64,000 nt of DNA, taken from positions 27,924-91,923 of the forward strand of contig NZ_CAKVGN010000002.1 of NCBI RefSeq assembly GCF_934747485.1, read 5' to 3'. A program made the position numbers and the translations under genes. How positions within the stretch are numbered: the first letter of the stretch is position 1; every line of letters starts with the position of its first letter. Below are positions 54,120 through 63,908 of this stretch, in pieces. The notes below the pieces were generated by a model. That model was given only the letters and a program-made list of their open reading frames with translations, ran no database searches and was not told the origin of the DNA. This DNA is from an uncultured Brachyspira sp. (GTDB lineage: Bacteria; Spirochaetota; Brachyspiria; Brachyspirales; Brachyspiraceae).

Positions 54120-56018
54120 TTATTGATTAACAGCAGCAATATTTGTATTTACTGTATTAGTAACATAAGGAACTGTTATTTGATTTAAGTTAATTTTGCT
54201 TAAAGCCCTGTTATCTACAAGTTTAATTAAAGATACATTCTCATCAACTGTTATTACTTTAGCCATGCCAATGCTTTCTTCATTAGTCATATTCAACTGT
54301 GCTTTAGTTGTATTATATATTATCATATTCATATTATTGCTTAAGCCTTGAAGTTTGCCGGCATTAATATATATATTGTCATTATGTATTTTAATTATTT
54401 TAGAATAGAAAGGCACTGTATTATTGATAACATTTCCAGCCATAACAGCAGCTGTCATCATTTTATCTCTGCCTCTTGTAGTGATTGTAAAATTAGTAAC
54501 AACTCTCTCTGTATTAACATCTACTAAATCAAGCATTAAAGTAATATTATCATATCCGCTAAATGTAGAGCCTCTTAAATAGTAATCTGCATTTATGCTT
54601 TTTAATTTTTGATATAAATCTCTATCAGAATAATAAGTGTTATAAATATCTACAACATTAAATCTAGCATATTGAGGAAGCACATAGGATAATGTTTGAT
54701 ATAATGCAGTATTTAAAAACATTGGGCTGTCTTTTTGTATATTAATAGTATCAGCTATAGCAACTGTAAAACCCGGCTTATCTATATTATATTGATTGTC
54801 TATTCCCCAAGTTCTTGAAATTATATTTTTATCCAATTGTCTTTTATAGCTGTCATATTTATAAACAATAGATTTATTAGTAGGATTAACATTTTTAGCA
54901 ATCTCTAATTCTTCCAAAGCTTTCTCTTCTAAGCCCATTCTCTTATAAACATCTGAAAGCATAAGTCTTGCATAAGTATTAGCGGGATTTAATTTTAACA
55001 TATGTTTTAAATACGCTTGAGAGCGAATTCTGTCAGCAAGTCTTGTATAGTAAGAAGCCTTATTAGCATAATACAAAGCAGCTCTGTCTCTTTCATAATC
55101 AGCCGTAGGATTAGTGTTTAATAAAACTCTCTCATACGCCAATCTTCCAAGCTCATCTTCTGGTTTCAATCTTAAGTAATTTATATAAGCATTTTTAGCA
55201 TTAGGGAAATTATTAGCTTTCTCATAAACATTGCCTATATAATAATTTTTAGTATCATCTTTAAAACTTGACTCTGGTAAATATTCCAATATAGCTATAG
55301 CATCATTATATCTATCTAAAGCCATATAAACATTTGCCTGTAATATTTTAGCATCATTATAATTGGTATAATAATAAAAAGCGTTTTTAATTTCATTTAA
55401 AGAAGCATTATAATTTCCTGTTATATAATAATAATTAGCCAAATTATAATAAGATTCAGCCATTTTAGGATTATTTTTTATATTGAGATTAAACAAATCT
55501 AAAGCAGTATTTTTATCACCATTTGCAAGCTTCAAATATGCAAGTGCCAAAGGTGCCTCACTTCGAGTCTTGTCTATTATCATAGCCCTTTCATATAAAC
55601 TCATAGCAGTTTTATAATAACCCACTCTCTCGCTTAATAATCCTTCAGCGTAGTTAGCAAGATAATTTTTACTATCTAAAGCTTTAATTTGATTAATTGT
55701 AGCTCTTGCCTCATTATTCTTATTATTTATAAGTTCTATAGTTAATTTTCTTTCCAAAACTCTATAATCTTTAGAATGATATCTATAAGCATCATCTATA
55801 AGAGTTTGTGCCATAGTGTAATTTTGAAGTTTTATATAATTATCTATAAGTAAGAGATATTCGTTTATATTACTTGGTTTGATATTTAGTGAATTCAGCA
55901 CAGAGATTGATGCTTCATAATTTCTATTATTATAGAGATTTAAAGCATCATTATAACTCTGTGCCAAAGCACTGCATACTGTTAAAACAAATAAACAAAA
56001 AATTTTATATATATTCAA
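54120..56018 (-). CDS. Exported TPR protein with C-terminal CsgG/FlgT-like domain
   Basis: The 632-residue protein has a signal peptide (about 1-19), ten or more TPR units (20-390), and a C-terminal domain (about 410-625). The latter has 'FTVAIADTINIQKDSPMFLNTALYQTL' and 'DYYLRGSTFSGYDNITLMLDLVDVNTERVV', which recalls CsgG/TolB-N and FlgT proteins. It may sit at the outer membrane. It follows ftsZ by 14 nt, so a role in growth or division is possible. Confidence 0.6.
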   Translation of the reverse strand: MNIYKIFCLFVLTVCSALAQSYNDALNLYNNRNYEASISVLNSLNIKPSNINEYLLLIDNYIKLQNYTMAQTLIDDAYRYHSKDYRVLERKLTIELINNKNNEARATINQIKALDSKNYLANYAEGLLSERVGYYKTAMSLYERAMIIDKTRSEAPLALAYLKLANGDKNTALDLFNLNIKNNPKMAESYYNLANYYYITGNYNASLNEIKNAFYYYTNYNDAKILQANVYMALDRYNDAIAILEYLPESSFKDDTKNYYIGNVYEKANNFPNAKNAYINYLRLKPEDELGRLAYERVLLNTNPTADYERDRAALYYANKASYYTRLADRIRSQAYLKHMLKLNPANTYARLMLSDVYKRMGLEEKALEELEIAKNVNPTNKSIVYKYDSYKRQLDKNIISRTWGIDNQYNIDKPGFTVAIADTINIQKDSPMFLNTALYQTLSYVLPQYARFNVVDIYNTYYSDRDLYQKLKSINADYYLRGSTFSGYDNITLMLDLVDVNTERVVTNFTITTRGRDKMMTAAVMAGNVINNTVPFYSKIIKIHNDNIYINAGKLQGLSNNMNMIIYNTTKAQLNMTNEESIGMAKVITVDENVSLIKLVDNRALSKINLNQITVPYVTNTVNTNIAAVNQ

Positions 56019-56032
56019 TGCCGCAACCCTTT

Positions 56033-57817
56033 TTATCTATTAATATTTCTCACCTGCAATTGTCTTCTAAGAAATGCCGGTTTTTCATAATCAGTATCCA
56101 CGCTCTCATCAGCAAATGGCAGTTTAGCCCCCAAATTATTATGCTTTTGCATCTCATCTTCAGGTATAATCTCAAAAGGAGCTACTGTTTTTCTTTCTGT
56201 ATTAGTTTCTTCTTCTAAAACACTATAAAGTTCTGCTGCTGCTTTATATTCTTTACTCTCTTTCTTTTCTATATTATTATTTATTTTACTATTTTCTAAT
56301 TCTTCTTCATACTCTTCAACAACATTATCACTAATTAATATACTATCATTAGATAAATTAATATCTAAATTATTTGACTGTAATTCATTTTCAAGATTTA
56401 ATCTGCTAAAACCGCTTTTAGTTATTACAGGTTTTTTCATCTCTTCTATTTTGTTTTTAAAATTGATAACATATTTATTATTTGAAATATCATTATGATT
56501 TTCTGTTTTTTCTTCTATTATTTTATTTTCTATACGATTTTCTATAACAGTTTCATCTTTTTTCTCTTCATTACTGATTAAATTATCTATATTAGTCTCA
56601 TTTACATTAGCTTTATTTACATTAATTTCATCTACAACAAAATTACTTTTTTGAGTTTCTTTAGTATTATTAGAATTATTTTCTATATTATTATTTTTAA
56701 CTTCATTATTAGAAACATCGTTTTGTTTATCATCTTTTATAGTATTGGCTTCTCTATCTTCTATTTTTTTATCATCATTATTATTAGCATTATTATCAAA
56801 ACCAGTAGCAACTATTGTAACAATAATCTCATCTTTAATCTCTTCTTTAGTACAAACACCAATTTTTATATTAGCATTTTCATTAGCATAGTTATTGATA
56901 ATTTTGCTTGCATCTCTATACTCTTTCATTCCAAAGTCTTTAGGACAAACTATATTAGCAAGTATTCCTCTAGCATTTTTAATACTAGCAACATCCAAAA
57001 GAGGATTTTCAAAAGCATTAGTAATAGCTTTGTGAAGTCTGTCATCACCTTTACCAACACCAATACCCAAATGAGCTCTTCCATTAGAAAGAGAAATCAT
57101 AGTTTTAACATCAGCAAAATCCACATTTATAAAACCAACCTGAGTAATAATATCAGAAATACCCTGAACACCCTGACGAAGTATATCATCAACAACTGCC
57201 AAAGCCTCTTCATATTTATAATTATCCATATCAACCATATCATAAAGGTTTTCATTAGGTATAATGATAAGCGAATCTACTACTGTAAGCATTTTTTCTA
57301 TGCCAGCCTCGGCACGCTCCATTTTAAGTCTTCCTTCATACTCAAAAGGTTTAGTTACAACACCAATAGTTAAAGCACCAGCCTTTTTAGCAGCCTCTGC
57401 AACAACAGGACTAGCACCTGTACCAGTACCGCCTCCAAAACTGCTTGCAATAAATACCAAATTAGCACCGCTTACAATCTCTTCTATTTTAGCAACATCT
57501 TCTCTTGCAGCCTCAGCACCCTTCTCTGGGTCTGTACCAGCACCCAAACCTTGTGTAACTCTATCGCCTAAAACTATTCTAGTAGGAGCATTAGAACGAG
57601 ATAGTGCCTGAGCATCAGTATTCATAGCTATAAAATCAACGTTTTCTAAGCCTTCAGCTATCATTCTGTTTATGGCGTTACATCCGCCGTTACCGACACC
57701 TATAACTTTTATTACTGTAACTTCTATTACTGTGTCTAATGAGAGATAATCATAAAAATTCATTGCCATGCTCCCTTTGGAATTTTCATCTAATTCTATA
57801 CGATACTTACTATCCAT
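56033..57817 (-). CDS. ftsZ: Cell division protein FtsZ with unusually long linker
   Basis: The 594-residue tubulin homologue assembles the Z-ring. The GTPase core (about 33-340) has 'IGVGNGGCNAINRM', the tubulin signature GGGTGTG (128-134), 'NVDFADVKTMI' (T7) and the usual length. An N-terminal extension of about 30 residues precedes it. A linker of about 235 residues (341-575), rich in Asn, Glu and Lys, separates it from the conserved C-terminal peptide 'DYEKPAFLRRQL' (576-587), which binds FtsA/ZapA-type partners. It is first of ftsZ-TPR-coaE-SPOR, with a GGAG ribosome site. Confidence 0.95.
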   Translation of the reverse strand: MDSKYRIELDENSKGSMAMNFYDYLSLDTVIEVTVIKVIGVGNGGCNAINRMIAEGLENVDFIAMNTDAQALSRSNAPTRIVLGDRVTQGLGAGTDPEKGAEAAREDVAKIEEIVSGANLVFIASSFGGGTGTGASPVVAEAAKKAGALTIGVVTKPFEYEGRLKMERAEAGIEKMLTVVDSLIIIPNENLYDMVDMDNYKYEEALAVVDDILRQGVQGISDIITQVGFINVDFADVKTMISLSNGRAHLGIGVGKGDDRLHKAITNAFENPLLDVASIKNARGILANIVCPKDFGMKEYRDASKIINNYANENANIKIGVCTKEEIKDEIIVTIVATGFDNNANNNDDKKIEDREANTIKDDKQNDVSNNEVKNNNIENNSNNTKETQKSNFVVDEINVNKANVNETNIDNLISNEEKKDETVIENRIENKIIEEKTENHNDISNNKYVINFKNKIEEMKKPVITKSGFSRLNLENELQSNNLDINLSNDSILISDNVVEEYEEELENSKINNNIEKKESKEYKAAAELYSVLEEETNTERKTVAPFEIIPEDEMQKHNNLGAKLPFADESVDTDYEKPAFLRRQLQVRNINR

Positions 57818-57998
57818 TATATACTCCGCTGAATATAATTTAATATAAAGATATTATCGGCATTTTACTAAACATAATTATATTAACATAATTAAAATTT
57901 TCTGCAAGTAGTAAAAATAAAAAAATATGTTATTATATCATTTGTTATTGTTTATAAACAAATAAATATAGTTTTAATATTAATAAAGAGAGAAATAA

Positions 57999-59246
57999 AT
58001 GAATATACATATACACACATTCGGATGCAGACTAAATCAATACGAAAGCGAAAAGATAGCCTACGAATTAAAAAACATGGGAGCAAATATCACAACCCTA
58101 AAAGAAGCAGATGCTATAGCAATTAATACATGCACCGTAACAAATGACAGCGATAAAAAATTAGTATCCTACTTAGAAAAGTTGGAAGATATAAATCAAA
58201 AAAAAATTTTTTTAATAGGCTGTTATGTTTCAAAAAAAGGTTTCAGCACAGAAAACAAAAATATAATAACAATTAATAATGACCATAAAGAAGAAGCAGC
58301 ACAAATTATATTTAATAATATACAAAAAGACATAAACAAAGAAATAAAATCTCCAATATTTTTCCCTCAGGAGCAAAGCAGAGCATATTTAAAAATACAA
58401 GATGGATGTGAAGTGTTTTGCAGCTATTGTATAGTTTCAAGAGTAAGAGGCAAACATAAAAGCCTTGAGCCGAATAAAATATATGAGGCTATAAAAATTG
58501 CTAATGATTATAATTATAAAGAAATAGTATTGACAGGACTTAATTTAGGCTCTTACAACTTTAACAACGAGATAAAATTTTCTGATATACTAAAAAACAT
58601 ATTAGAGCATTCTTCTAAATACGGCATTAGAATAAGACTTTCATCTGTTGAGCCAATTTATTTTGATGATGAACTTATAAACCTATTTAAAAATAAAGAT
58701 GTATTATGTCCTCATGCACATATTCCATTACAATCTGGAAGCAATAAAATATTAAAATTAATGAACAGAAGATATACAAGGGAGGAATATTTAAACTCTA
58801 TAGAAAAACTTTATAAAGTTAATAATGATATGGCAATAAGCACAGATGTAATGGTGGGATTCCCAGAAGAAGAAAATGATGATTTTAACGATACATACAA
58901 TTTATGCGAAGAGTCAAAGTTTATAAAAATGCATGTATTTAGATATTCAGACAGAGAAAATACTCCATCATCAAAAATGCCAAATAAAATAGGATACAGA
59001 AGAAAATTAAAAAGAGCAAAACTTTTAAACGAATTAAACAACAAAATGAAAGATAATTATTATAATAATGCTTTGGGCAAAAAATTAGATGTTATTGTTG
59101 AAGAGATTTTAGATAATAATTATTATATAGGCACAAGCGGCGAATATTTAAAAGTAAAGTTCAAAAGCAATAAAGTCTTAAATAAAAAAGAGCTGATAAC
59201 AGTAAAATCTTTAAAATATGAAGATGATATTATAATAGCAGAGTAA
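57999..59246 (+). CDS. mtaB: tRNA t6A37 methylthiotransferase
   Basis: The 415-residue radical SAM enzyme starts MNIHIHTFGCRLNQYESEK, diagnostic of MtaB rather than MiaB. It has the second [4Fe-4S] motif in 'IQDGCEVFCSYCIVSRVRG' (CxxxCxxC), 'PHAHIPLQSGSNKIL', and a C-terminal TRAM-like region. It adds a methylthio group to t6A at position 37. It is divergent from ftsZ. Confidence 0.93.
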   Translation: MNIHIHTFGCRLNQYESEKIAYELKNMGANITTLKEADAIAINTCTVTNDSDKKLVSYLEKLEDINQKKIFLIGCYVSKKGFSTENKNIITINNDHKEEAAQIIFNNIQKDINKEIKSPIFFPQEQSRAYLKIQDGCEVFCSYCIVSRVRGKHKSLEPNKIYEAIKIANDYNYKEIVLTGLNLGSYNFNNEIKFSDILKNILEHSSKYGIRIRLSSVEPIYFDDELINLFKNKDVLCPHAHIPLQSGSNKILKLMNRRYTREEYLNSIEKLYKVNNDMAISTDVMVGFPEEENDDFNDTYNLCEESKFIKMHVFRYSDRENTPSSKMPNKIGYRRKLKRAKLLNELNNKMKDNYYNNALGKKLDVIVEEILDNNYYIGTSGEYLKVKFKSNKVLNKKELITVKSLKYEDDIIIAE

Positions 59247-59264
59247 AATAATATAAAAAACTTA

Positions 59265-60068
59265 TCAAGACATTTTTTTGATGTCGTCGTCCATTTTCTT
59301 TTTCCAAAGGTCATAAATCTTTTTCTGTGATTCTGCCTCTTCAGTTTCATTAAGATATATATTTATTCTTCTTAAAGCTGCCATTAAATTAAGAGCTATT
59401 TTCATATCATCTAATCTTCTTTCTTTTAATTCATACTTTGTTCTGTGCTGTTCGGCTGCTGCTGATAACAAAGATTTACATAATCTCATAAGTTTAACTC
59501 TATAAATATATCCTTCTACATCCGGACTTAACTCTTTTATGTAGTTTTTAAAATCTATTATGTTTTTTGATATTAAAGCAAAACGCCATTCTATTTCATA
59601 AAAATTTTGGAGCCATTTAGAAGTTTCGCCATAACAATATTTGAAAAAGTCTATAACATATCCAAATGAACAAATAAATTTATATCTCCATTCATCATTA
59701 AGTTTATCTTTCAAATATTCATGTATATTATCATTTAATGAAAGAGAATCATCAGAATGATTACCCAAAGCCTCTTCAAGTAAAATAATAGCCTTGTTAA
59801 TATATCTTCTTCCATCATTAAGCTGATTTTCTGACCTTACATCTATAGAATCTATTGCCACATAACAAGAAGTTGCTATTAATGATGAAGCATTGATATA
59901 TAAAACCGCTAAATCTATCTTTTTATATGCTGCTAATAATTCATCATCTATAGAAGATATCTCTTTTTCTAATTTATTTAATTTAGATTCTACAACAGAA
60001 AGTAAATCTTTATATTTATTTTGTCTTCTAACACATTCAGCTTTAGCTACTTCACTTATTTTTGCCAT
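59265..60068 (-). CDS. Helical protein of unknown function
   Basis: Not recognised. The 267-residue protein is predicted mostly helical, with a coiled-coil-like start ('VRRQNKYKDLLSVVESKLNKLEKEISSIDDELLAAYKKI'). No signal peptide or membrane segment is seen. It follows the histidine kinase by 35 nt on the same strand and may be its partner, but nothing in the sequence proves that. A CGGAG ribosome site precedes the ATG. Confidence 0.55.
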   Translation of the reverse strand: MAKISEVAKAECVRRQNKYKDLLSVVESKLNKLEKEISSIDDELLAAYKKIDLAVLYINASSLIATSCYVAIDSIDVRSENQLNDGRRYINKAIILLEEALGNHSDDSLSLNDNIHEYLKDKLNDEWRYKFICSFGYVIDFFKYCYGETSKWLQNFYEIEWRFALISKNIIDFKNYIKELSPDVEGYIYRVKLMRLCKSLLSAAAEQHRTKYELKERRLDDMKIALNLMAALRRINIYLNETEEAESQKKIYDLWKKKMDDDIKKMS

Positions 60069-60103
60069 AAACTAACTCCGATATTATTATCGGAATATAT
60101 TTC

Positions 60104-62503
60104 TTAATTATTTAAAACATCAGGAACTGTAATGATAAAAGAAGTAGTATCAAATGGTGTATTAATACTTTTTATGTTCATACTGCCGCCATGTGCCTCT
60201 ACTATTCTCTTTGATATAGCTAAGCCAATACCAACCCCATGACTCTTTGTTGTAAAAAACGGCTTAAAAATATTTTCCATAACTTCATCTGTAATATAAG
60301 AATTAGTATTTTCTACTATTATATCTATCATCGAATCATTATATAAATTATCACTGAATAAAACGCTTATTATAGCATATTGTTCATTTGATATAGCATC
60401 TATTGCATTAACAACTAAATTAAATATAACCTCATTCATTCTATCATAATCCCAATATACAATATCTTTTTTACTAAAATTAAAAGCATAAAATTTAATA
60501 TCTTTATTGCTTTTTTTTATGTACTCTTTGGATATAATAGTAATGTATTTAATAATATCTTCTATTTGTATTTTTTCTGCTTCTAAATTAATACTTTTTG
60601 CAAATGATAGGTTCTTTCTAATATAATTTTCTAAATTCTCAACTTCATCGGCTATAATCTGAGCATATTTCTTGATATTTTCATCATTACTCACCCTCAC
60701 AAGCCTATTAGCAAACCCAGCAATAGGCACAATAAAATTCCTTAGATTATGTGCCATAGAAGAGCTCATCTCCCCTATAATAGCTAAACTCTTCATATCA
60801 AGTAAAGTCTTTTGTGCCGTCTTTAAAGCATTATTATTCTTTTCAAGCTCATTATAAAGCGATGAATACCCTAAAGCAACCGCAGCCTGCCTGCCAAACA
60901 TCTTTAAATAATCTAAGTCATCATTAGGTATAGGCTTATTATTAAAAGGATTATCAACTAATATCATACCTATACATTTACTGGCATTCATTATTGGTAT
61001 AATGGCAAAAGGATAATTACCAAATAAATCTGTATACTGCCTTAATTGTTCAACTCTATAATCTTCATCTATATTTGTAATATTAATAGTATCATGAGTA
61101 TTAAAAACCTCAAAAAACAACTCACAATTTTCATTATTAGGTATAACCGTATTAATAAATTGCTGGTTTAAATCCCAAGAAGCTTTAATACTATTCATAT
61201 TAAAAGAAAGCATTATCTTCTCTCTTAAAGCATACTTATCAATATTTTTCATATCATTCCATATATAAGCAGCCTCTTCTCCGTCTTTAGGAGCTATACA
61301 CATACGACCCCTAAATACATTAAAGCCCTCATCATAAAGAAAAGCAAATGCCCTATTAAAAGCAAAAACATCTCCTATTGTTGTAATAGTTAATAATAAA
61401 AATAATATATCCTCTGTCTTTGAACGCTCTACTAAAATATTACTCATATCATATAACGTATTTAAACGTGCCATATGACGCATATTTTTTTCATTAGCCT
61501 TACTCAATTCTACTATGTTAAAATATTCTGATACCCTACTTGAAATGTTTAATAAAAGAGGCTTTAATAATCCGGCATCTTCATTGTCAAAATCACCTAA
61601 TGGATTAACAGCATCTGGAATTCTATCTATTACTACAATATAAACATCAAAACCCTCTCTAATCATAACCCTATTAAACAACACAGACCTATTAATAATA
61701 CCTACAAACCTTTCTGCACATTCTGTCTTTGCTATATTATTAATAAAACATTTACCGTCTTTTATACAATTAGATATATGATTTTCTTTCTCAAAAATAG
61801 TACAATCAAAATTATCATCAAAACCATATTTAGATATAGTTTCAAATCTAGTATTATTATCATAGCTAAACATCATAAATGCTTTGCGTGAACTGAATAT
61901 ATTTGCTATATCTTCTGAAATGCCTTTTAGATTAGAATCAAATTTGTCTATATCGCTTAATTTTATATAAAGCTCTCTAAGTAATTTTAATTGTTTATCT
62001 TTCTCTTTATATGTAACATTCTGTAAAACATTATTGGCATATACTGCAAAATGACCTATTATATTAAGTAAATCTTCTAATATAGTTTTATAATACTCTC
62101 TTTTATCCTCTTTATTTCTAAAAGCAATTAAACCTAAAGGATTATTATGCAAATAAATAGGCAAAACCATTAGTGAAGAATAATCATTAAAAACTTCAAA
62201 CTCACTAATATTCATATTATTGCCGACATATCTCTTTTGCTTATATAAAACCTCTTCTATTCTATTTTTTGCTATAGGGAAATCAACTTTACAAACATAA
62301 TACCTGTCAATGCCGTATACTCCCCTAAGTATTACATAATCCCCTTTAGAAAAATAAATCTCTCCGCAATCAAATCCATAAAAATTACAAACTTGCTCTA
62401 AAAAAAAATCTACAACTCTATCTATCTCATAGGTGTTTTCCATATAAAGAAGCCCCATAGATAAGTCTCTAAAAAAAGTTTCTATAGATTTATGTTCTGA
62501 CAT
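60104..62503 (-). CDS. GAF-domain sensor histidine kinase with altered G1 box
   Basis: The 799-residue soluble kinase has two or three GAF-type sensor domains (about 15-160, 175-330, 355-545), an H-box with the phosphorylated His in 'IGEMSSSMAHNLRNFIVPIA' (about 575-595) and a HATPase domain. The HATPase N-box is 'MNEVIFNLVVNAIDAI', F-box 'FKPFFTTKSHG' and G2 'GVGIGLAIS'. The G1 box is 'IVENTNSYI', lacking the usual DxGxG. It senses internal signals; no response regulator gene is present in the window. It begins 6 nt after the amylase-family gene, so the two are probably co-transcribed. Confidence 0.85.
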   Translation of the reverse strand: MSEHKSIETFFRDLSMGLLYMENTYEIDRVVDFFLEQVCNFYGFDCGEIYFSKGDYVILRGVYGIDRYYVCKVDFPIAKNRIEEVLYKQKRYVGNNMNISEFEVFNDYSSLMVLPIYLHNNPLGLIAFRNKEDKREYYKTILEDLLNIIGHFAVYANNVLQNVTYKEKDKQLKLLRELYIKLSDIDKFDSNLKGISEDIANIFSSRKAFMMFSYDNNTRFETISKYGFDDNFDCTIFEKENHISNCIKDGKCFINNIAKTECAERFVGIINRSVLFNRVMIREGFDVYIVVIDRIPDAVNPLGDFDNEDAGLLKPLLLNISSRVSEYFNIVELSKANEKNMRHMARLNTLYDMSNILVERSKTEDILFLLLTITTIGDVFAFNRAFAFLYDEGFNVFRGRMCIAPKDGEEAAYIWNDMKNIDKYALREKIMLSFNMNSIKASWDLNQQFINTVIPNNENCELFFEVFNTHDTINITNIDEDYRVEQLRQYTDLFGNYPFAIIPIMNASKCIGMILVDNPFNNKPIPNDDLDYLKMFGRQAAVALGYSSLYNELEKNNNALKTAQKTLLDMKSLAIIGEMSSSMAHNLRNFIVPIAGFANRLVRVSNDENIKKYAQIIADEVENLENYIRKNLSFAKSINLEAEKIQIEDIIKYITIISKEYIKKSNKDIKFYAFNFSKKDIVYWDYDRMNEVIFNLVVNAIDAISNEQYAIISVLFSDNLYNDSMIDIIVENTNSYITDEVMENIFKPFFTTKSHGVGIGLAISKRIVEAHGGSMNIKSINTPFDTTSFIITVPDVLNN

Positions 62504-62509
62504 AAAAAA

Positions 62510-63874
62510 TTAACCTTCTAAATTATAACTAATAGTCTTTACCACCTTAAATATCTTTAACTGATATGGTAAAAACTCCACTACTCCACTTTCAAAATTA
62601 TTTACTCTATTATTAAATGATATATCTTCTATTATATTATATTTATCTATTTCTAAAGTTTCTTTATCTTCACTTGTGTTAATTACTATTAAAACAACAT
62701 CTTTTTCATCTAGGCTATATTTATAAAAACGCTTTAGAGGATTTTTTTTCTCTTCTTCTTCATTGTCATTATTTATATTATTTTCTTCTTGTGAATTTTC
62801 TAATTTCTTTTTAAGCTCCTCTATCAGCTTTTTCTCCTGCAAATCAATAGAAACTATTTTACCGCAATTAGCAAGTATATCATTACTTTTTATATAATCA
62901 CTAATATTTTTTATAAACTCACTTAAATCATAGTTAATTTTTTCAAACTCATTTCCTTTAACCACATCGCATCTATTATAAAAACCGTATTCATCACCTA
63001 AAGTTATCATCCACATATCGCAAACCATGGCAGTAAACAAAAATCTCTGCATCACTTCCCATATATTACCATTATATTCATTAATAAGTCTTAAAGTATC
63101 ATGATTACTAGGGAAAGCTATTTGTTTAGACTTCTCTCTTGCCAAATCATACTGCTCTATAAACCACTCAGACTCATAATCCCACCACTTTGCACTGCTT
63201 GCCACATAATCAAAACCAACTTCAATTAAAGATAATGTATCTTCCATAGAACAGCCCAAACTCTCAGCAAAAAATACTACGTCTTTCTTATTAGCCTTAG
63301 CAACGTTAATAAGATATATCCATAAATCTTTGCTAACCTTGTATGCAGCATCGCATCTAAAACCGTCAAAACCTAAACTCAAATTATGAACTATTAACTC
63401 TTTCCAATACTCCCAAATAGGATTTTCTTTTTCTTCTTCTTCAGGTTTTTCATTATTGAAACTTGCCAAATCTCCCCATTCAATCCACACTCCATTGTCC
63501 CAAGCACCCGGAGATTTTAATTTGCCTTCATCATCTAACAAATACCAATCCAAATGCTCATCAACTAAAACACTATCCTTTGAAGAATGATTGATAACTA
63601 AATCTATCATCACCTTTATATTGTTTTTTTTGCAATACTTCAAAAAATCTTTTAATTCTTTTTCAGCAATATCAGCCTCAGCACTTGAAAAGAAATTCTC
63701 ATTATATTTGTAATAATCTTTCGCAGCGTATAAACTTCCGCTAAAACCCGGATAAGTAATAGGATTTATATAAATCCATTCAAAGCCCATGTTTTTAATT
63801 CTATCAATATGACTATACCAGTTAGAGATGTGCCCCAAAAGAGGAGGAAATAGATTGTAAATACAAGTCTTCAT
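62510..63874 (-). CDS. GH13 alpha-amylase-family enzyme
   Basis: This 454-residue enzyme (from the ATG at 63874) has GH13 motifs: 'VMIDLVINHSSKD', 'GFRCDAAYKVS' (nucleophile Asp), 'VVFFAESLGC' (acid Glu) and 'FPSNHDTLRLINEY' (transition-state Asp). An acidic insert of Glu/Asn residues is present near the C-terminus (about 370-390). It acts on alpha-glucans; exact specificity is unclear. The frame extends to an upstream Met at 63925, but 63874 is preferred. A TATAAT box lies 6 nt before it, and the 17 extra residues would come from promoter DNA. Confidence 0.85.
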   Translation of the reverse strand: MKTCIYNLFPPLLGHISNWYSHIDRIKNMGFEWIYINPITYPGFSGSLYAAKDYYKYNENFFSSAEADIAEKELKDFLKYCKKNNIKVMIDLVINHSSKDSVLVDEHLDWYLLDDEGKLKSPGAWDNGVWIEWGDLASFNNEKPEEEEKENPIWEYWKELIVHNLSLGFDGFRCDAAYKVSKDLWIYLINVAKANKKDVVFFAESLGCSMEDTLSLIEVGFDYVASSAKWWDYESEWFIEQYDLAREKSKQIAFPSNHDTLRLINEYNGNIWEVMQRFLFTAMVCDMWMITLGDEYGFYNRCDVVKGNEFEKINYDLSEFIKNISDYIKSNDILANCGKIVSIDLQEKKLIEELKKKLENSQEENNINNDNEEEEKKNPLKRFYKYSLDEKDVVLIVINTSEDKETLEIDKYNIIEDISFNNRVNNFESGVVEFLPYQLKIFKVVKTISYNLEG

Positions 63875-63880
63875 GTATAT

Positions 63881-63908
63881 ATTATATAAAATTAATACAA
63901 AAATACAA
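63881..63908 (-). promoter_or_regulatory. Promoter abutting the GH13 start codon
   Basis: Minus strand TTGTAT (+ 63903-63908), 16 nt, TATAAT (+ 63881-63886), then 6 nt to the ATG at 63874. The same geometry occurs at manA. Confidence 0.6.

Noticed and set aside
56651..57373. Long open frame (about 240 codons) on the strand opposite ftsZ.
   Set aside because: It lies against the low-complexity Asn/Lys-rich linker and core of ftsZ. Its product is Ile/Phe/Asn-rich and has no family features. It is a shadow of the ftsZ coding bias.
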